Positions 49,037 through 58,454 of a stretch of 64,000 bases of DNA are shown here, in pieces. Source of the stretch: Pycnopodia helianthoides (taxonomy: Eukaryota; Echinodermata; Asteroidea; Forcipulatida; Asteriidae); NCBI GenBank assembly GCA_032158295.1, contig CM063264.1:372001-436000 (forward strand), read 5' to 3'. Within the stretch, counting starts at the first letter, position 1, and every line of letters begins with the position of its first letter. The notes below the pieces were generated by a model, which was not told where the DNA came from, made no database searches, and saw only the letters and a program-made list of their open reading frames with translations. A program made the position numbers and the translations under genes.

Positions 49037-49601
49037 CATTATAGCAAGTAACTTCGTTGACGAAATAAGAATTCGTAAAATTGGTATCGAGGAGTGTCCT
49101 GTACAATACGCATCCCATCTAATGACGATGCTACACAAACAATATGACCCCTTAATGTGTACACAACGTGTCTTTTTGAATTTCCACCCCAGTCGGTAAA
49201 AAGGTACATTACACATTCCGCTCAAGTGCCAGTCAACTCAAAATTACTTTATAACAATAACTCACAACAATCTACTGCCCTCTAGTGTCCAGCTTGCAGG
49301 CTCACTTCGAATTCTAAGAATGGAAAGTATCGACTTGTCTGACCATGGAGGAAGGAATGGTCTGACCATCGGTCTATTTTCCAGAGCTGAGGAAGAGAAA
49401 ACACTCTTGTCAAACAGGTCAGGAAAATTTCTCCTAGATATCCCCCAAAACCCTTGACATAATGAGGAAACGAAGGGAAAGGAAGGGGGTAGGTGGGTGG
49501 GGGGGGGGTCAATAACTTTAGTATAAAATGGCTCCAATCATTACAAACAGTAATGAAGGTATGCGGTGACACCATTGTCCATGTAAATAAATGTATTTGA
49601 G

Positions 49602-49670
49602 TGTGGTGGCTCTTAGAAGAGCTGGTTACTCGACGTTTCGACCAGTACACACTAATCAGCTTCTGGAAAC
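49602..49670. repeat. Single-arm relative of the 45.8-kb palindrome
   Basis: GGTGGCTCTTAGAAGAGCTG, then ACTCGACGTTTCGACCAGTA and CTTCTGGAAAC. Confidence 0.5.
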
Positions 49671-50040
49671 ATTTAAACAACTTAGTGGAAAAGAAACTTT
49701 ATTTTTGGAAAATGACAAGAGGGCAGAGGTTTGTTTGCCTCAGAAGAAAACTGAATGATGTGTGAGTGGGAGGGAGGGAGGGATGATAGCGGATCGAACC
49801 TGTAGTTCTAGGAGTAGGAGGGGTGGGGTTTTGGGTAAAACCACATGAATCAATTTGAATCATCACTAGCTTTATTGTTTACAAACTATAACAGGTTTCT
49901 TTGCATTATTTCATCAGGGAAAATTGAAGATCTTTGAAGATGTAGCTGTTGGATTTGATAACATGTAAGATGCTTTCATGGGACTGTGCAGGGGTAAGAA
50001 CATTGCAAGGCTGTAGTGAAGGCTTAGCTGAGAGAGGTTA

Positions 50041-50700
50041 CAACCTACCCCGATCAGTAGAGATTCAATTTGGGGATTGTTCAGTGGTAAGAACATTGGC
50101 AAAGCCCGATCGGTAGAGATTCAATTTGGGATTGTTCAGTGGTAAGAACATTGGCAAAGCCCGATCGGTAGAGATTCAATTTGGGATTGTTCAGTGGTAA
50201 GGACATTGGCAAGGCCCGATCGGTAGAGATTCAATTTGGGATTGTTCAGTGGTAAGAACATTGGCAAGGCTGTAGTGAAGGCTTAGCTGAGAGAGGTTAT
50301 AACCTACCCCGATCGGGAGAGATTCAATTTAGGATTGTTTAGTGGTAAGAACATTAGCAAGGCTGTAAGTGTAGGCTTAGCTGAGAGCGGCTATAACCTA
50401 CCCCGATCGGGAGAGATTCAATTTGGGATTGTTCAGTGGTAAGAACATTGGCAAGGCTGTAGTGAAGGCTTAGCTTAGAGAGGTTATAACCTACCCCGAT
50501 CGGGAGAGATTCAATTTGGGATTGTTCAGTGGTAAGAACATTGGCAAGGCTGTAGTGAAGGCTTAGCTGAGAGAGGTTATAACCTACCCCGATCAGGAGA
50601 GATTTCATTTGGGATTGTTCAGTGGTAAGAACATTGGCAAGGCTGTAGCGAAGGCTTAGCTGAGAGAGGTTACAACCTACCCCGATCAGGGGAGATTTAA
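50041..50700. repeat. Minisatellite with two unit lengths, about 55 and 93 bp
   Basis: AGATTCAATTTGGGATTGTT recurs at 50061, 50117, 50172, 50227, 50320, 50414, 50507, 50600 and 50693 (last units diverged). Spacings are 56, 55, 55, 93, 94, 93, 93 and 93. The short unit lacks a 38-bp block holding GAAGGCTTAGCTGAGAGAGG. The open minus-strand frame across it is a repeat artefact. Confidence 0.9.
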
Positions 50701-51038
50701 TTTTGGGGCGAGTATCAATCGGGATGGCAGTACAGTTTGGTAGTGAAAAGTGACGTAAACATTTTGGTTTATTTACATTTAGATATTTTGATGACTTATA
50801 AACTATCGTGACACTATCTTTAATTTGGTCTACCCTAAGACAATTAAAAACAACAAAAGTCAACTTCCTATTTGTTTTTAGAATCTTTTAAACTCTTTTA
50901 TTTACAGTTTGATATATACACAATTCTTACATCTGAAGCATAACATACATGTATTAAGAGCACCGAAAAGTTAATCATCAAATGCTATTGTGTAAAAGCA
51001 AAACGTTTGAATAATGGAAGAGCAGAAAAACCTGGAAT

Positions 51039-51400
51039 TTAAAGGCCCTGTACACTATTGGTAAGATCGAAAACACAAATGTTCACAGATTCACACATAA
51101 CTTACATGATTTAAAGTAAGTAATGGTAGAAAGGGTTCCTTAAAATATTTTTGCCTAAAATGCTATCGTTTCTGAGAAATGAGTAAAACAATAGTTTTTA
51201 TCACGCGCGATAATAAACTCGAAGCTTGAAAAACAGAAAACACATAAGGTCTCTTTTCACTATTTTCTCGTGACCTCGATGACCAATTGAGCTCAAATTT
51301 TCACAGGTTTGTTATTTCATGTATGTGGTTGATTACACAAAACATGAACACTGTCTGTGATTATTTTGTCAGCTCTACCAATCCTGTATAATACCTTTAA
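51039..51400 (+). mobile_element. TTAA MITE, family C with an F-type right end, copy C5
   Basis: The left TIR and body are family C. The right end reads GTCAGCTCTACCAATCCTGT and then ATAATACCTTTAA, which is the inverted left TIR of family F rather than C. The central palindrome is disrupted (TTATCACGCGCGATAA). Confidence 0.8.
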
Positions 51401-51445
51401 GGTTTAACATTAAGAATTAATATAAGAACATTTATATTTGGTCAT

Positions 51446-51820
51446 TTAAAGGAACATTACAGAATTGTTTTTTTCTAACAAAACAGTTGCTTGCAGTGTA
51501 AGCACTTTATATAATCCACCATATACATAAACTGACAAACCTGTAGAAGTTTGAGATCGAGGGCCATCTGGGTCACGAGAAAATAGTGAAAAACCGATTA
51601 CAAATTTGCATGTGTTATACAATGCATGAATAAAACGCTCATGAGCGATAAACTCCAATCGGAAATTAGTTTGATTTATTTCTCATCAAATATGGCATTT
51701 CAGCCAGAAATATTTCTAGGGATGTTTTCTACTATCATCATCATTAGACCGTGTAAGTTTTATGTAAATCTGTGATCAAAAGTATATTTTACAATTACCA
51801 ATTCTGTAAAATGCCTTTAA
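51446..51820 (-). mobile_element. TTAA MITE, family A, copy A8
   Basis: Nearly full length with several small deletions in the central palindrome region and a decayed right TIR (AATGCCTTTAA). It follows the chimeric C5 copy by about 45 bp. Confidence 0.88.
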
Positions 51821-51912
51821 ATATTCAATACGTTTATAATTCAACCGGTTTTATTTGGCGAAGGCACTTTGTTTCTGAAAACTCTTAATAACCCCTTATT
51901 TCCCAGTGGAAC

Positions 51913-52218
51913 ATGGGTTATTTTGAGGTGCAAGTTTTACTTTTTATCACTGCTTCAGTGCAAAAACTGATCTCCTACGATTGCACAAATGTTGAGCTTG
52001 AGATTGAAATTGGCAAAACATTGTATCTCGCTTATAACTGTAGGGATGTACACACAACACAAATACGCGCCAAGATACAACTTTTTTGCAGGGAGCCTTT
52101 TTGCACTAACGTGACGGTCTGTCAACTGGTGATAAGAAACTTTCGCTGGAAAAACCACTCATGGTCCTTGAGGAATTATTTAAGGCAAGTTCAACGGTTC
52201 TTCAGAAAAGAAATTTAG
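51913..52218 (+). CDS. Candidate small secreted Cys-containing protein (101 aa)
   Basis: An uninterrupted ORF with a favourable start context (AACATGG). The first 20 residues are hydrophobic (MGYFEVQVLLFITASVQKLI) and could be a signal peptide. Five Cys follow (24, 43, 59, 64, 70), with two N-glycosylation sequons (NVT, NHS) and a basic C-terminus. No family is recognised. It sits 93 bp after a TTAA element and convergent to the 319-aa gene. It could be a chance ORF or one exon of a larger gene. Confidence 0.3.
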   Translation: MGYFEVQVLLFITASVQKLISYDCTNVELEIEIGKTLYLAYNCRDVHTTQIRAKIQLFCREPFCTNVTVCQLVIRNFRWKNHSWSLRNYLRQVQRFFRKEI

Positions 52219-52399
52219 GTCATACTTTAAAACTGACCCAGTGCCTTACGGATCCATAAAACCTTGAAGCAATGCATCGTAGGAATTGCCAAGGTACATG
52301 TACCTAAAATCTTTCTGGAAGGAATTTCTGGACGGAACATCGTAAACATTTTTAAGAAAATTTGTATTTACATTTATATATATATAAAAAAAAACCACT

Positions 52400-52709
52400 T
52401 TATGTTGTAATTGGTTTACCACTTGCATAAGTTTGGTACTCCGTGCTGTACATTGAAGGGACTGAGAAGGTCTGTTGAGGACCAGACTTCGGAATAACCC
52501 ATGGGGTATCAACGGGGCAAGAAAACAGCTCACGATTCTTAGGGTCGGATGGTGGGCCATAAGATGTCGTCATGATAGATTTGATGCCATTGTGAGGTAC
52601 ACGAGGAAACCTTTCTGGCCAACGGACGGGCTCAACAACTGGTGTTTTAAATACCATCTCGTCACGCATTGGTGGACGTTCTCTGGGTACTGAGTTCATT
52701 GGTAGAGGA
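52400..52709 (-). CDS. Unrecognised 319-aa protein, exon 5 with stop
   Basis: The acceptor is TTATTTACACAG. The exon starts in phase 2, reads P-L-P-M-N-S-V-P-R-E and ends S-G-K-P-I-T-T-TAA. It is the longest exon of the gene. Confidence 0.78.
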
Positions 52710-55610
52710 CTGTGTAAATAAAGGAAAAACAAATTAATCATTTACATTTGATGACATTTACAAATGGAAGGAATGGTTTACAGGGACTACTGTATCGGAC
52801 TTAAGTTCTGATGGCTGAATCATAGGAGTGTGGGTTCGATTCCCCATCATGACAATTTTGCCTTTGAGCAAGGCAATTAACCATAACCGCTTCTCCTAAC
52901 CCAGGTGTATAAATGGGAACCTGAGAGGGCTGAGACAGTGTTGCACTGGATTAGGCCATTAGCGCTAATTTAAGCAGCTTGGGGTTGAATGCTCCCCAGG
53001 GAGTTGAGAAAGTTTAGGGAATGGTTAAAGTATGCCTGATAAACAGGGATAATAATGTTGTAAAGCGCCTTGATCTAGCTACTAGGATCATATGTGCACT
53101 ATGTATTATTATTATTACATATTTTAGTTTGAGTAACAAGGTGTTTGTGATTGGGTTAAAAATACCCTCAAAGAGTTTTACTGTCAGGGTTAGCTTAAAG
53201 GAACATTACAGAATTGGTAAGGAAAAATATACTTTTGATCACAGAGTTACATAAAACTTACACGGTCTAATGATGATGATAGTAGAAAACACCCCTTGAA
53301 ATATTTCTGTCTGAAACGCCATATTTGATGAGAAATGAATAAACTAATATTCTGATTGGAGTTTATCACTCAGTGAGCGTTTTATTCATTTGTTGAATCT
53401 ATATGATTTCATGCAAATGTGTAATCGGTTTTTCACTATTTTCTCGTGACCCAGATGGCCGATCGATCTCAAACTTCTACAGGTTTGTCAGTTTATGTAT
53501 ATGGTGGATTACATAAAGTGCTTACACTGCAAGCAACTGTTTTGTTAGCAAAAACCAATTCTGTAATGTTCCTTTAAGAAATATTGTCATCAAGGCATTA
53601 ATGAGAAAACTGATGACTTACTTATGTTTAGTACCATGACCCCAAGCTTGTGGATAGTCCTCACATCTCCAGTAAGTCGCTGCATCTTTCTTGGGATAAC
53701 CTCCCAACTCATGACGACTAAACCTCTTATGAACTTGGTGTGATGTTGGGACGTAAGGATCAAGCAGCTGAAGAGCTCCGTCATCACGGACTAAAGACGG
53801 CTTGTATTTGGGCAAATTGTCCTGTTTAGGATAAGAAAAATCAATTGGTGAGTCTCAACATTTGACTTAAATCATCTTCCTGTACTGTGAAGAAACTTCC
53901 TCCGGAGTGTACTGGCACATTGGTTGAGGCGCAAACAAAGCTCAAGACAGAAAAAACAGATATGTAGGCCTATGTGCAAGTAAAAGCTGTTACTTGCATT
54001 TTGTTTGCGAAAGGGTGATTAGCAGAAGGTGACACCATTTAGTTTATTCTTGAAGACTTCCAGGGTTGTTGACTCATTAACTTGCCTGGGAATTGAATTC
54101 CACAGGGGTCTGGAAAGAAGGAGCCTTCCAGTAAGTTTGTATGGGTGGATGGGACGAGGAGTTTTATCTTATTTCCATTGGTGGATGAGTTTGCAGATTG
54201 AAGTTACAGAATGGAGTTTAAATTGGAGCATATTTGAACCAATGTTTACCTTGAGAGGTGCTGGCATGTTTTTATGATGGTCAATAAGATCGGTAGTCTG
54301 TGGTTTCATGATGGTAGAGAAATCAACACCAGGTTGGGTCTGAGCTCCTTTGTAGTTGGCTTGTACCTCAGTCTCCTGGTTACCCATACTCAAAGGCTTT
54401 CTCCATGGACGATTCTGAAGCTGTGTTCAAATCAAAAGAGAGAATACAAATTTTAATTAATTGTTACACTTCTCAACAGATATATGATGATGTCATAATC
54501 AGGTGTGGAATTTCATCTAAGAGGGCAAGGCCTGTTTCATTTTGCAAAGGGCACCTCCGTTGGGAAATCTTAAAGTCTATTGGAAACCAAGCCCAAGACC
54601 AGGGGCAACAGTGGCCATGGCCCAGTGTCTTTGACTTTATGCAATTCCAGGCCTGCATCACGATCAGCACAAGTGGAACCCTTAAAAACTCTCAACTTTC
54701 AATCGTTGGAAAATGGGCAAAGAGTTGGCGAGAGTTGTTGACCTCTGACTTGGGATGAAATTTGACACATTCAGATCAAGGTCAAAAATTAAGTCCATTG
54801 TTGATGCAGGTATCAAACTTAAGACATGAAACAAACGTCTCACCCATTCTTGTAAGTGGAGATTAATATCACATGGATTTCTCTGTAAACAAGTTTATTC
54901 TTACAAACATCTCACATAGATTAAGATGAATTTTATAACCATTTCTCTTTTCACTACCTACCTTTTCTTTGAGATCTTTGTTGTAGTGGGCGTTCCAGTG
55001 GCCAGGTGCTTTATGGTGCTCAGGGTTACCTAGGATTGCATCATGGTGTTTATAATCGTGGGTTTCACCTGTCGTCGTTGTGTAAGGTTTGATGATTTCA
55101 TCTTGCTTGGCTAGCTCTGGGGGTAATGGATTGTTGACCGTTGTCTGTAATTAAAATAAATATTATTATTAAAGTAATAATATAAATTGATACCATGCTT
55201 AATACTCCACTAGTATTAAGTGCTATGGTGCTCTTGTCCTTGTGGACTATGTATCATTAGTCAGTAAATAAAACCAAAGCAACAGCACCAAAGAAATACA
55301 CAAAATCACAATTTCAAGACACACATGTCACAGATGAGAAAGGTAAACAATATACAGAACAAGTATTGTTTATTTCAATTGAATCTAAAACTAAAAGTTG
55401 AAACATTAAAACTGAATGATTGGTTCTAAATATGGTCAGCCTACTCACAAACTAAGACAAATATTACTAACTTGTCAATTCGACAAATCAATTAAATTAG
55501 GCCCCAAAATTTACCTTGAAATCTGAAGCAGGAAAATAGTATTCTGGCTTGTAGTTCAGGCCCCGTCCTGAACTCGTCTTGTACAGATCGAATCGTCTAT
55601 CGACAGGCAT
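52400..55610 (-). CDS. Five-exon gene, 319 residues, unrecognised; possibly axonemal or sperm microtubule-associated
   Basis: Exons are 55515..55610, 54962..55144, 54250..54420, 53622..53821 and 52400..52709 (96, 183, 171, 200 and 310 nt). All introns are GT-AG and the exon phases join without a break to 320 codons including stop. The product is hydrophilic and rich in Pro, Tyr, Lys and His. It has no signal peptide, membrane span or obvious enzymatic motif. It shows short aromatic/Pro segments such as PEYYFPASDFK, DYKHHDAILGN, KAPGHWNAHYN, HKRFSRHELGGYP and TTSYGPPSD. That style is common in ciliary microtubule inner or sperm-tail proteins, but I cannot match it to a named family. The coding model is well supported and the role is inference. 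An A-type transposon (53195..53577) and a SINE (52785..53125) lie in the last intron. Confidence 0.8.
52785..53125 (+). mobile_element. tRNA-derived SINE, diverged copy in an intron
   Basis: B box GGGTTCGATTCCCC, then TTGAGCAAGGCAATTAACC, ACCCAGGTGTATAAATGGG and GTAAAGCGCCTTGATCTAG followed by a TATTATTATTATTA tail. Same family as the copy at 42.0-42.4 kb. It lies in the last intron of the 319-aa gene. Confidence 0.75.
53195..53577 (+). mobile_element. TTAA MITE, family A, copy A9
   Basis: Full length with TTAA at both ends. It lies in the last intron of the 319-aa gene, in the orientation opposite to that gene. Confidence 0.9.
53622..53821 (-). CDS. Unrecognised 319-aa protein, exon 4
   Basis: The acceptor is CCTAAACAG and the donor GTAAGT. 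It holds 66 codons plus two bases, starts D-N-L-P-K-Y-K-P and ends G-H-G-T-K-H. The two trailing bases join the first T of exon 5 to give Asn. Confidence 0.78.
54250..54420 (-). CDS. Unrecognised 319-aa protein, exon 3
   Basis: The acceptor is TTTGAACACAG and the donor GTAAAC. The 57 codons start L-Q-N-R-P-W-R-K-P-L and end N-M-P-A-P-L-K, with phase 0 at both ends. Confidence 0.78.
54962..55144 (-). CDS. Unrecognised 319-aa protein, exon 2
   Basis: The acceptor is TTAATTACAG and the donor GTAGGTAG. The 61 codons start T-T-V-N-N-P-L-P-P-E and end K-D-L-K-E-K, with phase 0 at both ends. Confidence 0.78.
55515..55610 (-). CDS. Unrecognised 319-aa protein, exon 1
   Basis: Encodes MPVDRRFDLYKTSSGRGLNY and 12 more residues, ending F-K in phase 0 at donor GTAAAT. 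The ATG is the first Met of the frame. Confidence 0.78.
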
Positions 55611-56365
55611 GTTGATGGAACTTCAATTTGGCTTAATTTAAAATCAAGAAGTTGATGGAGTTACACTCGAATCGTACTTGGAAATGTCTCTGTGTGTCTT
55701 GTCAATTATTACAAGACGCTTCGTGTCGTGTGTTTGTACGTGTGTTGACGACCGAAGGGGGCTGCCCATGAAACAACACACAGTACTCGTGTTATCGCTA
55801 AGCAAAGCCTGGCAACGAAAATCAACATACAAGGGCGCCCTCTTCTATGTCATCCGCCCTCTGTTAGGTGATCTTGAATGTGGTGTGAACAGAATTAAAA
55901 CTGATAGGCCTAAGTGTTACAACTTTCTTGATTGATTTTTTCATTAATCTAGAAATAAATATAAAATTGCTAAAATACATTGCATTTCAATTATTAATGC
56001 ACTAGGCCTAAACTGTTTAAAACAAATTGTAGTAGAATTCGAAGTTGAAAATACCTTGAATTGTTTGATTTCTCATTATGACTAACCCATCGCCGTACGA
56101 AGAACTTATTATTATTTGCAAAAACCGGTTTGTAAAAATAAGCAATAAATGACTTTCTTGTTTCAGACGAATTCAAACAAAGAGACAAAGAATTATCGTC
56201 TGACCTCCTTCCTTTAGATAAGATTTTTGTGAACATTTTATGTGAGCTATAAATAGAGTAGAATTATTGCATTATCTTTGATTTGGCATGGAAGAAGCCT
56301 GCCCTCTGTTGACAAACTCGCATTGTGGCACCGCCACACTAAACAAATTCAAATTTTGAAGCCTA

Positions 56366-56422
56366 TTAACGTCACACACGTACAAATATAGTTATTATGT
56401 CATTTGAGGTTACACAATTTAA
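56366..56422. repeat. 57-bp direct repeat, left copy
   Basis: Begins TTAACGTCACACACG and ends CACAATTTAA, so it both starts and ends with TTAA. The last four bases are also the left TTAA of A10. One mismatch to the right copy (GTTATTATG against GTTAATATG). Confidence 0.92.
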
Positions 56423-56812
56423 AGGAACATTACAGAATTGGTAACAAAAAAACTTGTAATATATACTTTTTGATCACAGATTTACATAAAACTTACACGG
56501 TCTAATGATGATGATAGTAGAAAACACCCTTGAAATATTTCTGTCTGAAATGCCATATTTGATGAGAAATGAATAAACTAATTTTCCGACTGGAGTTTAT
56601 CGCTCAGTGAGCGTTTTATTCATTTGTTGGGTCTATATGATTTCATGCAAATGTGTAATCGGTTTTTCACTAGTTTCTCGTGACCCAGATGGCCGATCGA
56701 TCTCAAAATTTCTACAGGTTTGTCAGTTTATGTATATGGTGGATTATATAAAGTGCTTACACTGCCAGCAACTGTTTTGTTAGAAAAAACCAATTCTGTA
56801 ATGTTCCTTTAA
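56419..56812 (+). mobile_element. TTAA MITE, family A, copy A10, flanked by a 57-bp duplication
   Basis: Full length with intact TIRs. The 57 bp ending at its left TTAA recur, with one mismatch, beginning at its right TTAA. Confidence 0.92.
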
Positions 56813-56865
56813 CGTCACACACGTACAAATATAGTTAATATGTCATTTGAGGTTACACAATTTAA
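56809..56865. repeat. 57-bp direct repeat, right copy
   Basis: Starts at the right TTAA of A10 and repeats the sequence to the left of the element at 56 of 57 positions. Confidence 0.92.
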
Positions 56866-57187
56866 GCAAAGTCACTTCGTCGTGGTATTTAGATAATTAT
56901 TTGTCGTTCTAGTTGATGGAGTTTGGAGTTTGCACTTCGGATAAGAATTACAACCCTAAATCAAAGTCAGTGGCGGTAGGTGCTTTTAATTTCAACAAAC
57001 AAGAAATTGATTACCCCTAATCTCAACGACCTCTCATAACATTTTTAGCAAGTGTGTTAAGCCATAATTTGACCTTTTGGGGATAACATTTTGTTTGTGT
57101 CGTGTTTTTTTAATGCTTTTTTCAAACAATGTTTTAATTTTTCTAGGTATGCGGGTAGAGTGAACATCATTTTCTCATACACTGCGC

Positions 57188-57339
57188 CAGGAGTCAATTT
57201 CACAAAGCACTAAGATTCATCTTAAGATGAGTTATCAGTATTACCATAGTGATTTGTATTGTGACATCACTCTTTGCTAAGCAACTGCGATGGATTTGCA
57301 GTTACGATCAGTCTGAACTCTTTGTGAAATCGAGCCCAG
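57188..57339. mobile_element. Short TIR element, uninterrupted copy
   Basis: GGAGTCAATTTCACAAAGCA at the left is inverted as CTCTTTGTGAAATCGAGCCC at the right. The interior GTGACATCACTCTTTGCTAAGC matches the copy near 24.4 kb. Confidence 0.65.
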
Positions 57340-57461
57340 GAGTGTCAAGTTGGGCAGACATGGCGCGTTACAAATGACCATTATTATTATAGTCGGTTGA
57401 GCATATGATTTAAGCCATTTTTAATATTCAATTACCTTAACAAATATTCCCTCGGGTTTAC

Positions 57462-57583
57462 AAGGTCGTATCCAAAATAGCGGCTTCGGTTACAGCTATG
57501 ACTGTTGCTAAGGGTGTTGCTAAGGACGTCATATACTGCAACGCATGATGACGCAGCGATCATTAGCCGTGTATGGAGGACCA
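57462..57583. mobile_element. Short TIR element, diverged copy 2
   Basis: GGTCGTATCCAAAATAGCGG then GTTGCTAAGGGTGTTGCTAA match the inverse of the 29.9-kb copy; one end is decayed. Confidence 0.6.
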
Positions 57584-57879
57584 AAAGTGGACAACCCATT
57601 TTCCCCCAAATCTGGTAGAATAAAAACAGAATTCAAACAAAGTCCCTTTTTAAAAGTTTAATTTTCTGCTATCAGAAATTTGTATTTTTCGGTAAATCCA
57701 GACACAACCCAAGAGTAGAAGAAGGCCAAGGGTGAGGGAATCGGTATGGGCGGGCGGGCGGGGTGAGGAGCTTCCACCTGTTCAGGATTAATATCCCGCG
57801 AGTTTTCTACACTTTGTTTCTTGTCTCGGTTTTAAAATCTAGATTTAAAGTTCAGAATGATGATTATTGACAACAGTAC

Positions 57880-58454
57880 GGCCCTATTTTGGTAAAACAC
57901 TGTATGTCAGTTTTTCAAGATTGTCAGATAAAGCCATTTCCCGGTAAAGCGAGGGCGCTATTTTCGATTTTGAAACCCTCAACATCAGGCAATGCATCGT
58001 TTCAAAGATACACTCTGTATGTCAGCCTCAAAATTACCAAACTGGTGACTTAATCTACAAAAATGCTGTATGTCACACTTACATTTATTTTGAAAGCTAA
58101 GGATAAGGTAAAGTGGTGTATCTCTCTGACATACACCATTTTAGCAAAATAGTCAGCATCAAAAACGTTTTGGAGTATACTATTGTTATGCATCAGTTTG
58201 ACAAGATGCGTTTTTCTGTTAATGCATTATCTCGGTAAAATGATGTATCTTTGGATAAATTGTCACAGTTTCTTCAATAATGTTCCAAAACTTTAATAAA
58301 AAATAATGGAAACTCTATTTCAAAATTCAGATAAGTGAAAAAAGCAAATAAACTCACGACCCATGATAATCTGAAACAAAAGGCAGTTATTCCAACTTGA
58401 AACCTATTTTTCTCGAAATGGGCGTTTTTGAGAATTTTTACCAAAACAGGGCCG
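57880..58454. mobile_element. 575-bp TIR element with possible AGTA duplication
   Basis: Left end CGGCCCTATTTTGGTAAAA, right end TTTTTACCAAAACAGGGCCG. AGTA lies immediately outside both ends. TGTATGTCA recurs three times inside and TGACATACA once. No open frame. Confidence 0.7.

Larger units (their letters stand above)
47018..51038. other. Intergenic; dominated by two minisatellites
   Basis: Outside the minisatellites and the palindrome relative, I see only short ORFs (for example 47.53-47.78 kb and 48.30-48.61 kb) without conserved features. Confidence 0.35.

Noticed and set aside
48552..49118. 188-codon Pro/Ser-rich minus ORF
   Set aside because: It is produced by the GC-rich minisatellite; the unit lengths vary and the peptide changes frame between repeats.
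50041..50700. CRISPR-like array of spaced repeats
   Set aside because: The units are contiguous with no unique spacers and the genome is eukaryotic; it is a minisatellite.
50354..50863. 169-codon minus ORF with repeated LSLHYSLANVLTTEQSQ
   Set aside because: The period matches the 93-bp minisatellite, whose length is a multiple of three by chance; 55-bp units break the frame.
54405..54758. 117-codon plus ORF
   Set aside because: It overlaps exon 3 of the 319-aa gene only at its edge and otherwise lies in the intron; no conserved features.
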